Shown: in pieces, positions 42,098 to 49,877 of the stretch
Layout of the letters: the number at the start of each line of letters is the position of its first letter
Position numbering within the stretch: the first letter of the stretch is position 1
NCBI GenBank assembly: GCA_964539655.1
Contig: CAZIJH010000003.1
Span: forward strand, 35,769-99,768
DNA: 64,000 bases
Direction: 5' to 3'
Origin: CAZIJH01 sp964539655
GTDB taxonomy: Archaea; Aenigmatarchaeota; Aenigmatarchaeia; CG10238-14; SCSR01
The notes under the pieces: generated by a model
The model's database searches: none
Told to the model about the DNA's origin: nothing
Seen by the model: only the letters and a program-made list of their open reading frames with translations
Position numbers and translations under genes: made by a program

Positions 42098-42859
42098 TTA
42101 CAACTGTTCCGCAACTTTTCTTGCGGTCTGACCAAGATTTTTTATTCCGTCGATTGGCCCAAATATGGGATAAAAAGAATAATTGCAAATTCTCCTGAAT
42201 TCTTCTATTCCATTGCTTCTTGGCCAAAGTTTGTTCTGACCAAAAAATCCAGGAACGATGTATTCTGGGTCACCTACAAGATTACTTGTTATGTCAATGT
42301 AACGTTTACATGAATCAAGTTTATTTCCTGGAATTACGAATTTCGTAACTCCCATGATTGCGGCTCTTCTGTATAGTTCCTCGACCCATTGATCAGGCCA
42401 TATCCATCCTTCGCTTACCGTGAAATTTGGTGAGGTCATGTGGGCTCCAACGATGATTTCTAGGTCATTTTTGTTGGCGTGCTTTACCCATCTTTCCAGA
42501 TTTCCAGGAAGCAGTGGAAAAACTATTACGTAATCAACGCCAGATTTTTTGCAAACTTCGACAGATGCTTTGATTTCATCGTATTCTGTATCGTCTTGAT
42601 CTTCGTATCCGAATTTCTGCTGGTCGTGAATCAATTTTTTATTTGTATACCTTCGTGTAAGTTTCACGACATTTGGAAGTCCGTTAAACGCTAACAGGGC
42701 TCCAATTTTATATGGACCAACTTTCTGCAAGTCTCTGGTCTGCAAAAGAAGCTGCTCGTAATCTTTCAAGTTGAAATCACACGCTGGAATGGCGCTGCGT
42801 TCGTATTCGCTAAGTCCTGTACCCATTTTGAATGTAAAGTTTGTGACAGATTTATACAC
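42098..42859 (-). CDS. OMP-decarboxylase-like TIM-barrel protein
   Basis: 253 aa. IPACDFNLKDYEQLLLQT near 24-41 and a strand ending KLIHDQQKFGYEDQD near 75-89 correspond in position to the substrate and Lys-x-x-x-Asp regions of PyrF, though the catalytic K-D tetrad is not clearly conserved. VGAHMTSPN, VIPGNKLD and IVPGFFGQN resemble later barrel strands. It is a divergent paralogue of the pyrF product in the same cluster and could act on another phosphoribosyl compound. The listed start (GTG) overlaps the nuclease gene end by 8 nt; ATG 42826 is an alternative. Confidence 0.6.
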   Translation of the reverse strand: MYKSVTNFTFKMGTGLSEYERSAIPACDFNLKDYEQLLLQTRDLQKVGPYKIGALLAFNGLPNVVKLTRRYTNKKLIHDQQKFGYEDQDDTEYDEIKASVEVCKKSGVDYVIVFPLLPGNLERWVKHANKNDLEIIVGAHMTSPNFTVSEGWIWPDQWVEELYRRAAIMGVTKFVIPGNKLDSCKRYIDITSNLVGDPEYIVPGFFGQNKLWPRSNGIEEFRRICNYSFYPIFGPIDGIKNLGQTARKVAEQL

Positions 42860-43319
42860 ATTTAATTTCCCATAATCCGAGACAACTCTTCTTAGCTAGC
42901 TTCTCCGCCTCTGCAAAATCCTTTTCGAATTTCACATTGGGCCTCACGTTCATAGCTCTTGCGTATCCGTATTCGACCAGCTCGAGATTCACGAAATGGT
43001 CGTCAAGGAAAACGTACCTCAGCAGCCTTCCGTATTTGTCCTTGTTGTCGACGTCGCGGTCGAGCCTGACCTTCCTCCCTTCGATCTTTGCAAGCTGCTC
43101 GCCCGATTCTAGAAAATAAGGTTCGTTTTTTTCTGGCGCGTTGATTCCGAGCAGCCTCACGTGTTTTCCGTTCGAAAGCACGAACGTGTCCCCGTCAATG
43201 ACCTTTGAGACTACGAAATTATTTTGGCTCGGAGCCGGCCTGTCGAGAAATTTTTGGACGAGGAATATCGAAAACATGAAGACTGCCAACAGAACAAGAC
43301 AGACGAATTTCTTTTTCAT
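42852..43319 (-). CDS. Membrane-anchored or secreted thermonuclease (SNase-like)
   Basis: 155 aa. A hydrophobic N-terminal helix (KKKFVCLVLLAVFMFSIFLV, residues 2-21) is a signal or anchor. The staphylococcal-nuclease domain follows: VIDGDTFVLSNGKHVRLLGINAPE with active-site Arg, Asp and Glu, then DKYGRLLRYVFLDDHFVN and ARAMN. Probably digests nucleic acid outside the cell for salvage, which would fit the pyrimidine genes next to it. Confidence 0.85.
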   Translation of the reverse strand: MKKKFVCLVLLAVFMFSIFLVQKFLDRPAPSQNNFVVSKVIDGDTFVLSNGKHVRLLGINAPEKNEPYFLESGEQLAKIEGRKVRLDRDVDNKDKYGRLLRYVFLDDHFVNLELVEYGYARAMNVRPNVKFEKDFAEAEKLAKKSCLGLWEIKCV

Positions 43320-43354
43320 GATTTAATCTGCGGAAAATTTCCCGATAAAAAATT

Positions 43355-43372
43355 ACCACTCAGCTGAGTGGT
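43355..43372 (-). terminator. Palindromic hairpin terminator at the end of nreA
   Basis: ACCACTCAGCTGAGTGGT is a perfect 18-bp palindrome that spans the TGA stop (43360-43362). On the minus strand it is followed directly by AATTTTTTATC. It can form a 7-bp stem with a 4-nt loop ahead of a U-run, a bacterial-style intrinsic terminator shape. Confidence 0.55.
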
Positions 43373-44541
43373 TTACTTGGATAGAATTTTCTGAGAGTTG
43401 TCTGTCGGCTGAGATTCTTGAGAAGCGTGCTGTTCTGTTTCCACAAGACTCCAGTTTTGGTGACCGTCGAAATTTTTTGCAAGGCATGATCGACTGTGGA
43501 AAATGTCTCATAATTTTTGTTGAACGCGTCACGCACTGCCTCCCTCAGTTGCCATATCCCGACCGGAAGATTGTAGTCCGGAAGAATCTCGCGGAATATT
43601 ATTACGCTCGCCTGCCTCCTTATTTTTTTCAGATATTCAATCGCTGCAAGCCTTCCGCTGTAGAACGCTCCGTGTGTGTTGTCCGCGTAATTTTTCCTGC
43701 CCCAATGGTTCTCGTAGTCGGCTCCTATCACGCGCCTTCCGTTCTCGTCGATCCATGATTCGACAAGCTCGAACTGGTACGGCCCGGGTATGAGAATTAT
43801 GTGGTAGAAATTGTCGAGGTAGCTGTTGAAAAAATATCTTATCTCCCCAAGTTCCTGGAAATCCTTGATTTCTTCCGCCAAAAATTTCCCGATTGTGTCG
43901 TCGACCGCGGTTATGCTCCACCTTGTAGGGACGAATTTCCTCTGCAAATTTATTCCAAGGAGCCCAGCTGAAAAAATTTTCTGGATGCTGCTGACGTCTA
44001 TCCCGCTCTTGTAAAGGTCCACGACTGCGTTTTTCGCCTTGAGATCCGTGTCTCCGACAACATAGTCGACTTTCCTGTCGACATGCGGATTCTCCGTGAC
44101 CCTCGCCTTGAGGACCGGCGCGGGGTTTCCTACGGGAGTCACCCACGAGTCGAAAGTGAATTTGAACTGCGGATTCTTTTTCAGCTCTATCTCGACGTCA
44201 GTCGGCTTGGACGCCATAGCTACTTCCTGAGTTGTTTCCTCAAGTCTGCCGGACGGCCTGACAACCGCCTTCGCCTGGAATCTTGAATATATCAGCTGGC
44301 CGCGCAGGTTCATGATTTCGTCTGCCGAAAGTTTTTGGCTGTACCATTTTTCTGGGGAGTCGAGAAAGTTTGCCGACTCGTTGTGAACAGGCGGCGAAAG
44401 GATTCCGACAAATACTTTCGGATAGAACGCCTTGCCGACAAAAATGCTCGGCGGGGAAGTCCCTGTGAAATCTTTCGCGGATTCGACTATCTTTTTCCAG
44501 AATCTTACCTTGTCTGCGACCTTGCTGTAATCTACTTTCAA
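43360..44541 (-). CDS. nreA: DNA repair protein NreA
   Basis: Archaeal repair factor reported to interact with PCNA. 393 aa from TTG 44541. Family motifs: SPPSIFVGKAFYPKVFVGILSPP near 29-51, VPTRWSITAVDDT near 203-215, then RYFFNSYLDNFYHIILIPGPYQFE near 233-256. The C-terminus is QTTLRKFY near 380-387, which matches the PCNA-interacting peptide (Q-x-x-L-x-x-F-Y). The name rests on these motifs, read from memory. Confidence 0.85.
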   Translation of the reverse strand: MKVDYSKVADKVRFWKKIVESAKDFTGTSPPSIFVGKAFYPKVFVGILSPPVHNESANFLDSPEKWYSQKLSADEIMNLRGQLIYSRFQAKAVVRPSGRLEETTQEVAMASKPTDVEIELKKNPQFKFTFDSWVTPVGNPAPVLKARVTENPHVDRKVDYVVGDTDLKAKNAVVDLYKSGIDVSSIQKIFSAGLLGINLQRKFVPTRWSITAVDDTIGKFLAEEIKDFQELGEIRYFFNSYLDNFYHIILIPGPYQFELVESWIDENGRRVIGADYENHWGRKNYADNTHGAFYSGRLAAIEYLKKIRRQASVIIFREILPDYNLPVGIWQLREAVRDAFNKNYETFSTVDHALQKISTVTKTGVLWKQNSTLLKNLSRQTTLRKFYPSKPLS

Positions 44542-44581
44542 GAGGACACCGAATGAATCTATTGTAGTGAAAAAGTATAAA

Positions 44582-44815
44582 TTATCCCGCGGTGCCGAAC
44601 TTATTTACGCTCATGCCTTCTTTGAATGAGTCGAGATCTTCCTTGCCGTACTCCTCAATCAAATCCGAAATCTGCTTGTTCGGAAATTTTTGAGAGCAGT
44701 CCCTGCATACGCTCGCTGTCTTGTGCGTGTCCTCGTCGCCGGCGGAAAAAACGAGAGCGGTTTTTTTGCAGATCGAGCATTTTCCTTCGTACGTCGCGGA
44801 AATTTTTATTTTCAT
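44582..44815 (-). CDS. Small zinc-binding protein, 77 aa
   Basis: About 77 aa from ATG 44815 (MKIKISATYEGKCSICKK). Cysteines at CSICKK and CRDCSQK form a CxxC…CxxC zinc knuckle. The C-terminal half is helical and acidic (DLIEEYGKEDLDSF). A longer reading from 44836 adds MTSQIIF. No family recognised. Confidence 0.6.
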   Translation of the reverse strand: MKIKISATYEGKCSICKKTALVFSAGDEDTHKTASVCRDCSQKFPNKQISDLIEEYGKEDLDSFKEGMSVNKFGTAG

Positions 44816-44956
44816 GAAAATTATCTGTGAAGTCAACTATAAGTAAATTTTTCCGGAATTTTTTCTGAAATAATTCTGAAAATATTTTCTAAAAAAAATT
44901 AGGAACTTTTATTACACAGTTCGCACAAATAATATTTATCAAAGAGGTGAAATGAG

Positions 44957-44986
44957 TTGGCTAAAAAGAAAAAGAAGAAGAGATAA
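44957..44986 (+). CDS. Possible nine-residue basic peptide gene
   Basis: TTG 44957 opens MAKKKKKKR and stops at TAA 44984-44986. A strong AGGTGA site sits 7 nt before TTG but only about 2 nt before the out-of-frame ATG 44952 (MSWLKRKRRRDKFDLI, stop 45001-45003). Spacing therefore favours the TTG frame. A GC-rich hairpin plus T-run follows at 45012, so this unit has its own start signal and terminator. Archaeal eL41 is similar in size class, but the sequence does not match. Confidence 0.35.
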   Translation: MAKKKKKKR

Positions 44987-45011
44987 ATTTGATTTAATTT
45001 AATCTTCTCTT

Positions 45012-45046
45012 CCTGATGCGAGGTGCATCAGGAAATTTTTTATTTT
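45012..45046 (+). terminator. GC-rich hairpin terminator
   Basis: CCTGATGC-GAGGT-GCATCAGG (45012-45032) is a perfect 8-bp stem with a 5-nt loop, followed by AAATTTTTTATTTTAATT. It lies between the tiny basic peptide unit and the convergent endonuclease gene. This is a textbook bacterial-type intrinsic terminator shape. Confidence 0.6.
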
Positions 45047-45066
45047 AATTTCTTCTTCTTTTCTGA

Positions 45067-45483
45067 TCAAATCCTGAATTCTTCCCACTTGATTCGTCGT
45101 TCCCTGATCGCCTGCTTGATTTTTTCCTGGATTTTTGTCAGCCTGCTCTGTCCGGACTTGACCTCGAGGAAAACTATCTGGTCGAGATCGCTTCCGTTGT
45201 TTTTCGAGTACCCGTCGAACACCACGAGGTCTATCGGATCGCCGAGCCACCTCACGTCATGCGGGTCGTAGTCGAATTTTTCCAAAAACGGAATCAGCCT
45301 TTCCAGAGTTTTTCCGGACAGTGTCCTCGCGCTCCGCAAAATCGCGTCCTCGCGGATTTTCCTTTCCTCCTTCTCTACCCAATCCTTCACTTTCCGCTCG
45401 AACTTGAATTTCCACTGAATATTTTTTGAGACAAGGAAAATCACAACGACAATCAGAACCAACGAAACGATTTCCCAAAACAT
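45067..45483 (-). CDS. Predicted membrane-anchored endonuclease, Holliday-resolvase-related
   Basis: 138 aa. An N-terminal hydrophobic helix (VSLVLIVVVIFLVSK) precedes a charged helix and a restriction-endonuclease-like core: VRWLGDPIDLVVFDG near 78-92, then QIVFLEVKSGQSRLTKIQEKIKQAI near 102-126, the usual D…ExK catalytic layout. It matches COG4741-like predicted secreted endonucleases distantly related to archaeal Holliday junction resolvases. Confidence 0.7.
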   Translation of the reverse strand: MFWEIVSLVLIVVVIFLVSKNIQWKFKFERKVKDWVEKEERKIREDAILRSARTLSGKTLERLIPFLEKFDYDPHDVRWLGDPIDLVVFDGYSKNNGSDLDQIVFLEVKSGQSRLTKIQEKIKQAIRERRIKWEEFRI

Positions 45484-45540
45484 TGCTATCTGATTCTAAA
45501 TTGTGTTTGGATTTATTTAATTGAAAAATGAAATTTGTAT

Positions 45541-46167
45541 ATGGTTTATGAAATTTTCGGCGGACTGGTCATGTTCATAACCAACATAATCCTCCAAATA
45601 ATCTCCTCTACCGGATACGCGGGAGTATTTTTCCTGATGATTCTCGAGTCGGCCGTGATGCCCGTCCCGAGCGAGATAGTAATGCCGTTCGCCGGCTACC
45701 TGGTGGCGCAGGGCCAATTTGACTTGTGGACAGTCGTGCTGTTGTCTTCGGTCGGAAACCTGGTTGGCTCCATCATCGCATATTTCGCCGGAGCTTTCAT
45801 CGGACGCAAAGCGATCCTGAAATACGGGAAATACTTTCTTCTGAGCAAGCACCATCTCGACGTTGCCGAAAACTGGTTCAGAAAGCACGGAGACAAAACG
45901 ATCTTCATCGGCCGCCTGCTTCCGGTCGTAAGGACGGTGATCTCTCTTCCGGCCGGAATCGCGAGGATGAACTTCAAGAAATTCTGCGTCTACACGTTCG
46001 TCGGGTCAATACCGTGGAACTTCGCCATGACGTACATCGGAGTCGTCGCCGGAGAGAACTGGCAGCTGATCGAGAAGCAGCTCAAGTGGCTCGACCTCGC
46101 TGTCGTAATCGGGATAATAGTCTTTGCAATATGGCTTTTCTTCAAGCTTAGAAAAAGAGGGAAGTAG
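45541..46167 (+). CDS. DedA-family membrane protein
   Basis: 208 aa from ATG 45541; TTG 45535 is an alternative. DedA (VTT) proteins act in lipid or membrane homeostasis. Motifs: MILESAVMPVPSEIVMPFAGYL near 33-54, GNLVGSIIAYFAGAFIGRKAI near 76-96, FIGRLLPVVRTVISLPAGIARM near 124-145. Four to five hydrophobic helices are present. Its stop TAG 46165-46167 overlaps the 3' end of the tRNA-Gln gene on the other strand. Confidence 0.88.
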   Translation: MVYEIFGGLVMFITNIILQIISSTGYAGVFFLMILESAVMPVPSEIVMPFAGYLVAQGQFDLWTVVLLSSVGNLVGSIIAYFAGAFIGRKAILKYGKYFLLSKHHLDVAENWFRKHGDKTIFIGRLLPVVRTVISLPAGIARMNFKKFCVYTFVGSIPWNFAMTYIGVVAGENWQLIEKQLKWLDLAVVIGIIVFAIWLFFKLRKRGK

Positions 46168-46278
46168 CCCCGCCCAGATTCGAACTGGGGTCAACGGATT
46201 GCTACTCTTCATCTTGAAATCAGCACTTCAGATCGAAGATCCAAAGTCCGCTATCCTTGGCCGCTAGACGACGGGGCT
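46165..46278 (-). tRNA. tRNA-Gln (TTG) with a 41-nt intron
   Basis: The reverse strand gives acceptor AGCCCCG/CGGGGCT with discriminator A (46165), an anticodon stem GCGGA/TCCGT, loop CTTTGG-A (anticodon TTG), and a T-arm. An intron (46200-46240) interrupts after position 37. It can pair with itself (TCTTC/GAAGA and a longer imperfect helix), giving a bulge-helix-bulge-like shape for the splicing endonuclease. No encoded CCA. The gene fits the GatDE route: Glu-tRNA(Gln) is made first. Confidence 0.9.
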
Positions 46279-46336
46279 GTAATGAATAAGTTGGCCTTGT
46301 AGGAATTAAAATGTTCAGCTAGAAGACAAATCCGAC

Positions 46337-46510
46337 TTAGATTAACGGAATCAGGTTGATGATGGATGTCAAGGTTTGCCCGACAGAGACGCTCGTGAGC
46401 GATATGTCGAGTACGAAGAACGCGAAAAGAAGCACCGAAAATGCCACGAACATGTTTCTCAGGTTGCTTTCGCCCTTCAGTTCTGCTACTGTTTCATTTT
46501 TCTGATCCAT
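46337..46510 (-). CDS. Small membrane protein, 57 aa
   Basis: Start ATG 46508-46510 (MDQKNETVAELKGESN), with an alternative at 46516. Stop TAA 46337-46339. A polar N-terminus precedes a hydrophobic helix (NMFVAFSVLLFAFFVLDISL) and a second hydrophobic segment (TSVSVGQTLTSIINLIPLI). One or two membrane passes. No family recognised. Divergent from the rhomboid gene. Confidence 0.55.
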   Translation of the reverse strand: MDQKNETVAELKGESNLRNMFVAFSVLLFAFFVLDISLTSVSVGQTLTSIINLIPLI

Positions 46511-46640
46511 AACCATCCTGCCCTTGCCAAGGCATTTGGTAAACTTGGAAAACGAGGTATTTAAAGTTTGTTTCTGACCGACCATCTTTGCCCAAATCCT
46601 ACTGTATATTTGGGTTTCCAAGGGAATATAATTGGTACAC

Positions 46641-47240
46641 ATGGCCAAAAGCAGCGAGAACCGGAGCCCGAGATGGACTTTCATACTGATAGGAGCGTGC
46701 CTTGCTGTGTTTTTCGGCCAGCTTCTGCTTCCGCTTGACGGCCTGATGTTCGTCCCGAGCCAGATTTTCGACAAGCCGTGGACAGTCGTTACCTCGATTT
46801 TCATGCATGCTGACTTCCCCCACCTCTTTTTCAACATGTTCGCGCTTTTCGTGTTCGGAATCCAGCTCGAATCAGCTATCGGCTCCAGGCGTTTCCTTGT
46901 TCTTTTCTTCCTGGCAGGGGTTGTGGGCAACGTTGGCTACATGGTCACGTCCTCAAATCCGGATATTCCTGCGCTTGGAGCCTCCGGTGCCGTCTTCGGG
47001 ATTGTCGGCGCCATGGCTGTCATGCGTCCGCTGGCAATGGTGTATATCGGCTATGCTCCGCTGCCGATGATACTCGCCGCCTTCCTGTGGGGCGTGTCGG
47101 AATTTTTGGGGCTCTTCGTTCCGAGCAACATCGCGCGCGGGGCCCACTTGGGCGGCCTGTTCATAGGGCTGGCATACGGAATCGCCTTGAGAATAAGAAA
47201 CTATCTCGCGGCCGACAGAGGCCGTCCGACAAAAGTATAA
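46641..47240 (+). CDS. Rhomboid-family intramembrane protease
   Basis: About 199 aa from ATG 46641 (MAKSSENRSPRW). Six hydrophobic helices. HADFPHLFFNMFALF near 56-70 is the rhomboid His-x-x-x-HxxxN signature, ALGASGAVFGIVGAM near 114-128 carries the catalytic Ser, and ARGAHLGGLFIGLAYG near 166-181 the catalytic His. A complete serine protease dyad is present. A TTG at 46632 is a weaker alternative start. Confidence 0.9.
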   Translation: MAKSSENRSPRWTFILIGACLAVFFGQLLLPLDGLMFVPSQIFDKPWTVVTSIFMHADFPHLFFNMFALFVFGIQLESAIGSRRFLVLFFLAGVVGNVGYMVTSSNPDIPALGASGAVFGIVGAMAVMRPLAMVYIGYAPLPMILAAFLWGVSEFLGLFVPSNIARGAHLGGLFIGLAYGIALRIRNYLAADRGRPTKV

Positions 47241-47288
47241 GAATCAATATTACTATAAAATTTCTATTCGAAGTCGAAGTGAAAAAAT

Positions 47289-47732
47289 ATGCCAGTAATA
47301 GGATTTTCATTGAACTCCGTCAAGGGAGAAAGGAACGAGGTCCAGAAGATCAACAGCCTCAACGTGAATTCCACTCCGATCATATCCTCGGTTGAGGAAA
47401 GGCCTATACCCTTCATGGAAGGCCAGTCATCGATCGTTATGGGATTCGAATTCTCGACGACCTACGAGCCGAACATAGGCAGCGTGAAGATGTCTGGAGA
47501 GCTTGTCTACACTGCGAAGGATGCGAAGAAGCTCGTCAAGGAATGGAACAAGGAAAAGAAACTTCCAATTGATGTTGATGCGGAAATAAAAAACTATCTT
47601 TTCAGAAAATGCCTGACCTTCAGCCTCGGAATAACAGAACAGCTGCAGCTTCCGGCTCCTATAGGTTTTCCGGTAATAGTCCCGCAGAAAGAGGGACAGG
47701 AACCCGACAAGAAAACAAGTTATATCGGATGA
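47289..47732 (+). CDS. Conserved-looking archaeal protein of unknown function, 147 aa
   Basis: A soluble beta-rich protein. The N-terminus (PVIGFSLNSVKGERNEV) and RPIPFMEGQSSIVMGFEFSTTYEPNIG near 43-69 read like beta strands with loops; a helical stretch (KDAKKLVKEWNKEKKLPIDV) follows, then NYLFRKCLTFSLGITEQLQLP. It ends in a Pro/Lys tail. No motif or family recognised. It is 49 nt downstream of the rhomboid gene and 18 nt before a VTT-domain gene. Confidence 0.55.
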   Translation: MPVIGFSLNSVKGERNEVQKINSLNVNSTPIISSVEERPIPFMEGQSSIVMGFEFSTTYEPNIGSVKMSGELVYTAKDAKKLVKEWNKEKKLPIDVDAEIKNYLFRKCLTFSLGITEQLQLPAPIGFPVIVPQKEGQEPDKKTSYIG

Positions 47733-47749
47733 ATTCCAATTAGTATTCG

Positions 47750-48259
47750 ATGGTATTCGAAAGCCTGATGCCCTGGATGCAGAATTTTCTGACCGAGTTC
47801 GGCTACATTGCTGTTTTCGTATCCAGCCTTATATCAACTTCGACAATTTTCCTTCCGCTCCCGATATATTTCATAATATTTTTTGCTTCCGGTCTCGGAC
47901 TTAACCCTTTGCTCGTCGGAATTCTTGCCGGAATCGGGTCGGCTGTCGGGGAGCTCACTGGCTATTTCATAGGAATCGGTGGCAGGACGATTCTTGAAAA
48001 GAAAAAAAAGGAGCCCGGCTTAATAATTTTCTTCACGAAACTTTTCAGCAAGTACGGATTCCTGACAATAGTTCTGACATCGTTCCTCCCGTTTCCGTTC
48101 GACATAATCGGGATACTCAGCGGGATGAGCAACTACAGCATCAAGAAATTTTTCATAGCGACGCTTATCGGAAAAACGATAAAGACAATTTTAATTGCGT
48201 ATGCAGGGTCGTTCACGATTCCTTATCTCGACACGATTCTCAAATCTAATTTCGGGTGA
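47750..48259 (+). CDS. VTT/SNARE-associated (YqaA-like) membrane protein
   Basis: 169 aa, with the DedA-like helical-hairpin signature: TIFLPLPIYFIIFFASGLGLNP near 31-52, IGSAVGELTGYFIGIGGRTI near 63-82, and LTSFLPFPFDIIGILSGM near 107-124. Four or five hydrophobic helices. It is a second VTT protein in 2.5 kb. Its stop overlaps the start of pth2 (GTGA). Confidence 0.8.
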   Translation: MVFESLMPWMQNFLTEFGYIAVFVSSLISTSTIFLPLPIYFIIFFASGLGLNPLLVGILAGIGSAVGELTGYFIGIGGRTILEKKKKEPGLIIFFTKLFSKYGFLTIVLTSFLPFPFDIIGILSGMSNYSIKKFFIATLIGKTIKTILIAYAGSFTIPYLDTILKSNFG

Positions 48260-48606
48260 TCCAAATTTACAAGCAGGCGATAGTCGTCAGGAAGGATTTG
48301 AAATGGGGAAAAGGCAAGCTCGCCGCGCATGCCGCCCACGCGTCGGTCGGCGCTGTTCTTATCTCCGATCAGGATGCGGTCAGCGAATGGAACAGGACAG
48401 GCGCGAAAAAGGTTTTGCTGAAAATCCCGAATCTCAAAGAGATGAAAATCATTCAAAGCGAAGCGAAAAAATCCAAGCTGGTGAGTTTCCTTGTAAGGGA
48501 CGCCGGCTTGACACAGCTTGAAGAGGGGACCGTCACTGCCCTCGCAATCGGACCTGCTGAGGAAAAGAATATCGACAAGGTAACCGGCAAGCTGAAACTT
48601 TTGTAA
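48256..48606 (+). CDS. pth2: Peptidyl-tRNA hydrolase 2 (Pth2)
   Basis: Frees tRNA from stalled peptides. 116 aa, normal length. YKQAIVVRKDLKWGKGKLAAHAAHASVGAV near 4-33 holds the conserved Lys-rich N-terminal motif and GKLAAHAAHA signature; VSFLVRDAGLTQLEEGTVTALAIGP near 76-100 holds the DAGxTQ motif and the GP end. GTG start overlaps the VTT gene by 4 nt. T-rich convergent end with the next gene. Confidence 0.93.
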   Translation: MIQIYKQAIVVRKDLKWGKGKLAAHAAHASVGAVLISDQDAVSEWNRTGAKKVLLKIPNLKEMKIIQSEAKKSKLVSFLVRDAGLTQLEEGTVTALAIGPAEEKNIDKVTGKLKLL

Positions 48607-48623
48607 AAAAATAATTTTTTAAA

Positions 48624-49193
48624 TTATATTTTTGTTCCGAAGATGCACATCATAGCTTTGATTGTCGCGTAATCGAGTTCCTTCAACGTCCTTCCCTGGA
48701 CCACGACCGTGAAGTTGTCCATTCTTACCGAATTCTCCTTCGCCGAAGTCGGGCCGATCAGGTATATCCTCGGATGGCTCGGGCTTCCTATCGGATACTC
48801 CTCGAGGTTCCATTGCGCGGCGGACGTGTAAATCCTGTCATACCAGATAAGTTTTTCTGGCGTGTCAATCGAACTGTACCTCGTTATCTTGTATCTGAGC
48901 TCCACGGCCTCCACCTGGAAATAGTCGAAGTCAACAGGATCGTTCTTGAAATAGACAGTCACGTTGGAGATGTAAGGATTGTTGAACGTGTTGTAGATCG
49001 TCTTGCAGTCGGGCGACACTACTACATTGTTCGCGGCCTTGAGATCTTCCCTGAAGACGAACCTCTCACCCTCGTACGTCCATTCGTAGACCGGAAGGGG
49101 ATTGAAATAATAAAGTATCGCGCCAACAATGACGGTCAGTCCTATGAAGATCGACGCGTTTTTGATTTTATTTTTGCTGATTTTGAGTTGCAT
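48624..49193 (-). CDS. Membrane-anchored protein of unknown function, 189 aa
   Basis: From ATG 49193 (MQLKISKNKIKN): one hydrophobic helix (ASIFIGLTVIVGAILYYFN, ~13-31) and an extracytoplasmic-looking beta-rich domain with one Cys pair (SPDCKTI…MMCIFG). EWTYEGERFVFREDL near 37-51 and KLIWYDRIYTSAAQWNL near 112-128 are distinctive phrases; no family recognised. First ATG chosen over upstream TTG 49202. It is downstream of the thioredoxin-like and GT2 genes on the same strand and is likely in their operon. Confidence 0.55.
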   Translation of the reverse strand: MQLKISKNKIKNASIFIGLTVIVGAILYYFNPLPVYEWTYEGERFVFREDLKAANNVVVSPDCKTIYNTFNNPYISNVTVYFKNDPVDFDYFQVEAVELRYKITRYSSIDTPEKLIWYDRIYTSAAQWNLEEYPIGSPSHPRIYLIGPTSAKENSVRMDNFTVVVQGRTLKELDYATIKAMMCIFGTKI

Positions 49194-49217
49194 GTTAATC
49201 AATTGGAATACGATAAT

Positions 49218-49877
49218 TTAAATTAGTTTTGGAGCGCTGTTCCTTATCGAGGTCTCGTTGTAAAATCCGTCCAGTTTCAGGTTCTCGTCGATAACTATGG
49301 ACGGCACAGATGTCACATTGTACACGGTCTTCAGGAGATTTACTACACCCAAGTCAGTGTCGCGGTCGATTGCGAATACCATCAGATTCGACTGGTAATT
49401 TTTCTTCATCGAATCAAGAACAATTCCTTGCGCAACGCACTCGTCGCAGTCGGAAATCTTGTAGAAGTAAAGAATTGTAGTCGTGTTGTAGTCGCAGTTC
49501 TTTTTCAGGTTCACCATCTGGAGCCAAAACTGCAGATTGATTGTCGTGTATTTTTTCTTCAGCGCATCTATGTCGTCGCGCTCGAACTGGTTCACTATCC
49601 TAAAGTCGTTTATCATGTTTCCCAGCCTGTCGGCCTCTCCGGAAAATTTCGTGGCCTTGTCTATGTAGATGTTGCAGAGGGAAGTCTGGTTCAGCGACTG
49701 GTAGACGGAATTCTCGAGATCCAAATTGGTGAAGCTTGCCTGCAGGTCTCCTATTTCCGACTGAAGTATTGACACCCTGTTGTGGTCGAGGTACCATCCC
49801 AGAACTATTCCGCTAGAAAATACTAGCGCGGTCAGCACTGCGGCAGTGACAAAAATATTTTTGCTTACTTTCGCCAC
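49218..49877 (-). CDS. Membrane-anchored thioredoxin-like protein with CDEC motif
   Basis: 219 aa from GTG 49877, overlapping the GT2 gene end by 13 nt. An N-terminal hydrophobic helix (NIFVTAAVLTALVFSSGIVLGW, ~6-27) precedes a coiled-coil-like stretch, then a thioredoxin fold with LYFYKISDCDECVAQG near residues 127-142 (Cys-Asp-Glu-Cys in place of CGPC) and cis-Pro region VTSVPSIVI. A periplasmic-side disulfide or redox role is likely. The Asp-Glu between the cysteines is unusual. Confidence 0.72.
   Translation of the reverse strand: MAKVSKNIFVTAAVLTALVFSSGIVLGWYLDHNRVSILQSEIGDLQASFTNLDLENSVYQSLNQTSLCNIYIDKATKFSGEADRLGNMINDFRIVNQFERDDIDALKKKYTTINLQFWLQMVNLKKNCDYNTTTILYFYKISDCDECVAQGIVLDSMKKNYQSNLMVFAIDRDTDLGVVNLLKTVYNVTSVPSIVIDENLKLDGFYNETSIRNSAPKLI

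Noticed and set aside
46337..46930. A 197-codon minus-strand reading through the rhomboid promoter and 5' end
   Set aside because: Only the last 57 codons form a sensible membrane protein; the upstream part is the antisense of the rhomboid gene.
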